Shown here in pieces: positions 62,494 to 64,000 of a stretch of DNA of 64,000 nucleotides. A model generated the notes under the pieces. The model saw nothing but the letters and a program-made list of their open reading frames with translations. It had not been told where the DNA came from and did no database searches. A program made the position numbers and the translations under genes. Origin of the DNA: Bacillaceae bacterium OF18-1A (GTDB taxonomy: Bacteria; Bacillota; Bacilli; Bacillales; Bacillaceae_G); the NCBI GenBank assembly GCA_027694045.1, contig JAQEWB010000001.1, forward strand, positions 992,001 to 1,056,000, read 5' to 3'. How positions within the stretch are numbered: the first letter of the stretch is position 1; each line of letters opens with the position of its first letter.

Positions 62494-63732
62494 TTAGCTC
62501 GTTACAGAACTCACAGGAAATGAAACTTGACTCATCCAAATACCAGCTAATAATACGAGTATAGCTAGAACCATTTCTAAGAGCAATAAACGGCGATTAA
62601 CTGTTCCGATATCGTTACCCCATGTTTTCGTTTGTCTCCATGCTACAATTGTAATTATTAATACAGTAACCGCCTTTATATTTAAGAGGTTTGTCCATTC
62701 GGAGTCCACATTAAACAACATCCATTTTCTTGTCTGTAAAAACACAATTAATTCACCAGAAAGAAATGCTAGAATAAATGAAATACCAGCAATAATACTA
62801 AAATGCTTACGGAAACTCTTTTGATCAAATGTAATTTTGTATAATGTTGTCCACACTATAACAAGAGCTAAATAAATAAGTGCTCCTAGCCACACTGCAA
62901 TACTCATAACGTGGACCATTCTAATTATAACTGCTGCCCAATTTGGATTAGTAATCCATACATGACCTGTGAAAGAAAAACTCGCAACAAGAAATCCCCA
63001 AATTAGTGCATACCATTCGTTCCCCATATGCTGCAAAGACATAAGAACCAATAATAACAATTGAATCATAATAATAACTGAAAATGGCGAATGAATAAGT
63101 AAACTCCCCTTCGGAATAATTGACTTATACACTATTAATTCGGCTATCAATCCTACTACAAGTATAGAGAAGAAAATCATTTTCATATTCTTCATTCTTT
63201 GCAATACAGGAGGTAAATTATAATGTTTTACAAACATATCGAGCCACTTTACTCCTGCTCCAATTAAAATCATTCCCTCTACAATATAGCGTAGGATTAC
63301 AATCATAACCTCTGAAAATACTGAGGTACTCGCATTCCCCTCTACTACAGCATTAGTTGGTACTTCTTCTCCAATTGAAAAGGTATAGCTTCCTTCACTC
63401 GGATGTCCATCTGCAGATATCATAGACCACCTTACTGTGTAAGTACCATTATTTAAATTTGGTATCTTCACTTTTATTTTTGTTGGGTCATCTAACATTT
63501 CAACCTTTGATACTTGCACTCTCTTTGCACTTGGATCTAGCAATTCAATATTAACTACTTTTCCTGTAACTAGTTCACTAAATTCAAGAATAATCTGTTC
63601 CGGTTGTACTGTCAGAACCTCCCCCTCTTTAGGACTGGTTCCTACAACACTTGTATGAGCAAATACACTACTATGAGAAAACAAAAATACACTTACACTT
63701 GTTACAATAAATACTATCATTCTATAAAGCAT
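62494..63732 (-). CDS. CopC-CopD fusion copper transport/resistance protein
   Basis: 412 residues. The signal peptide ends 'SSVFA', so the CopC domain would begin with His (HTSVVGTSP...), with a second metal element 'SADGHPSEGSYTFSIGEE' near residue 110. The CopD part has about eight helices (~135-405) with a His in 'FSFTGHVWITNP' and 'IRMVHVMSIAVWLGALIYLAL'. Unlike the first CopCD protein (1151-2818), it lacks the C-terminal beta domain. Encoded 16 bp after the multicopper oxidase and 27 bp before the kinase. Confidence 0.88.
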   Translation of the reverse strand: MLYRMIVFIVTSVSVFLFSHSSVFAHTSVVGTSPKEGEVLTVQPEQIILEFSELVTGKVVNIELLDPSAKRVQVSKVEMLDDPTKIKVKIPNLNNGTYTVRWSMISADGHPSEGSYTFSIGEEVPTNAVVEGNASTSVFSEVMIVILRYIVEGMILIGAGVKWLDMFVKHYNLPPVLQRMKNMKMIFFSILVVGLIAELIVYKSIIPKGSLLIHSPFSVIIMIQLLLLVLMSLQHMGNEWYALIWGFLVASFSFTGHVWITNPNWAAVIIRMVHVMSIAVWLGALIYLALVIVWTTLYKITFDQKSFRKHFSIIAGISFILAFLSGELIVFLQTRKWMLFNVDSEWTNLLNIKAVTVLIITIVAWRQTKTWGNDIGTVNRRLLLLEMVLAILVLLAGIWMSQVSFPVSSVTS

Positions 63733-63748
63733 AAAAACCTCCGTATTA

Positions 63749-64000
63749 TTATTCTGGATGATTACCCGAATGATCTCCGGTAGAAAATGGCGTAGTTACT
63801 CCCTCATAATTCATCATTGTATGCATTCCTTTTTCCGCATGAACGAGATGATGACAATGAACCATCCATAGTCCACTATTATTTGCCTCTAATGCAATTT
63901 CATATTCTTCTCCTGGAAAAATATTAACTGTATCTAAGTAAATCGGACTTCCCTCCATCGGGTTACCATTTTTAGAAATAACCTGGAATGTATGTCCATG
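63749..64000 (-). CDS. Multicopper oxidase, C-terminal end (cut by window edge)
   Basis: Only the last 84 residues are present; the frame is open through the right edge. 'HGHTFQVISKNG' and 'WMVHCHHLVHAEKGMHTMMNYEG' are the copper ligand blocks: the His-Cys-His of the type 3/type 1 bridge, then His and Met of the type 1 site. The axial Met classes it with CueO/CotA-type laccases. Oxidises Cu(I) or phenolics with O2. It is the first gene seen of the operon with CopCD and the two-component pair; an upstream start and signal lie outside the window. Confidence 0.88.
   Translation of the reverse strand, partial: HGHTFQVISKNGNPMEGSPIYLDTVNIFPGEEYEIALEANNSGLWMVHCHHLVHAEKGMHTMMNYEGVTTPFSTGDHSGNHPE

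Overview
The window is 64 kb of low-GC Firmicute chromosome. It fits the Bacillus cereus group: it carries a complete nheA-nheB-nheC enterotoxin operon with a PlcR-type operator, many genes whose nearest named relatives are Bacillus genes (topB, kimA, mntH, mtaD, the deoC-nupC-pdp-cdd operon), and a GC-rich palindromic repeat resembling the bcr repeats of that group. I see no rRNA, tRNA, prophage, IS element or CRISPR array. The text supports the species group, not a species.

Layout. 1-3 kb: end of an EamA transporter, then the copper pair ycnJ-ycnI. 3-10 kb: CgeB-like glycosyltransferase, VOC/methylmalonyl-CoA-epimerase-like protein, BrnQ, azoreductase, Acr3/BASS-type permease and an unrecognised polytopic membrane protein. 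10-15.7 kb: a phosphonate locus (phnX, Fe-dependent alcohol dehydrogenase, phnD, phnC, phnE) divergent from a DeoR-type regulator. 15.8-21.6 kb: topB, a small membrane protein, pepP, a DUF896 gene, ccdC and DUF2871. 21.7-27 kb: the deoxynucleoside operon deoC-nupC-pdp-cdd with its regulator deoR and a DeoR operator. 27-34.3 kb: a candidate sRNA, a decayed GMC-oxidoreductase tail, nheABC, and kimA behind a c-di-AMP riboswitch. 34.4-46.4 kb: a 42-residue small protein, panE, an unrecognised membrane protein, trhO, mntH behind a repeat and an MntR-like box, acetyltransferases, a radical SAM/SPASM protein, a lone OppA-like lipoprotein, mtaD and a YunG-like protein. 46.6-54.2 kb: a succinate/acetyl-CoA transferase with a LytTR regulator, MTA/SAH nucleosidase, a lipase-like hydrolase, a decayed extradiol dioxygenase, an MFS pump, and a Clp_N-GNAT fusion paired with a DUF554 protein. 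54.3-64 kb: a CapA-like phosphoesterase, ilvD-ilvA under a T-box, an SDR, and a multicopper oxidase-CopCD-histidine kinase-response regulator operon that runs off the right edge.

Themes. Copper handling appears at both ends, and all three secreted CopC/YcnI-type proteins are predicted to begin with a metal-binding His after signal cleavage. Regulation is unusually readable: a c-di-AMP riboswitch, a T-box, a DeoR operator, MntR and PlcR boxes, a cre-like site inside nheA, and a newly noticed 16-bp repeat flanking the phn promoters.

Best leads for new biology are the phosphonate locus, which pairs PhnX with an Fe-alcohol dehydrogenase and has no phnW, and the Clp_N-acetyltransferase fusion, which has lost both phosphoarginine-pocket glutamates. 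Further leads are two gene relics (GMC oxidoreductase, DOPA-dioxygenase-like), a candidate sRNA and a small protein with a strong ribosome site. Everything rests on reading the sequence; no database search was run.
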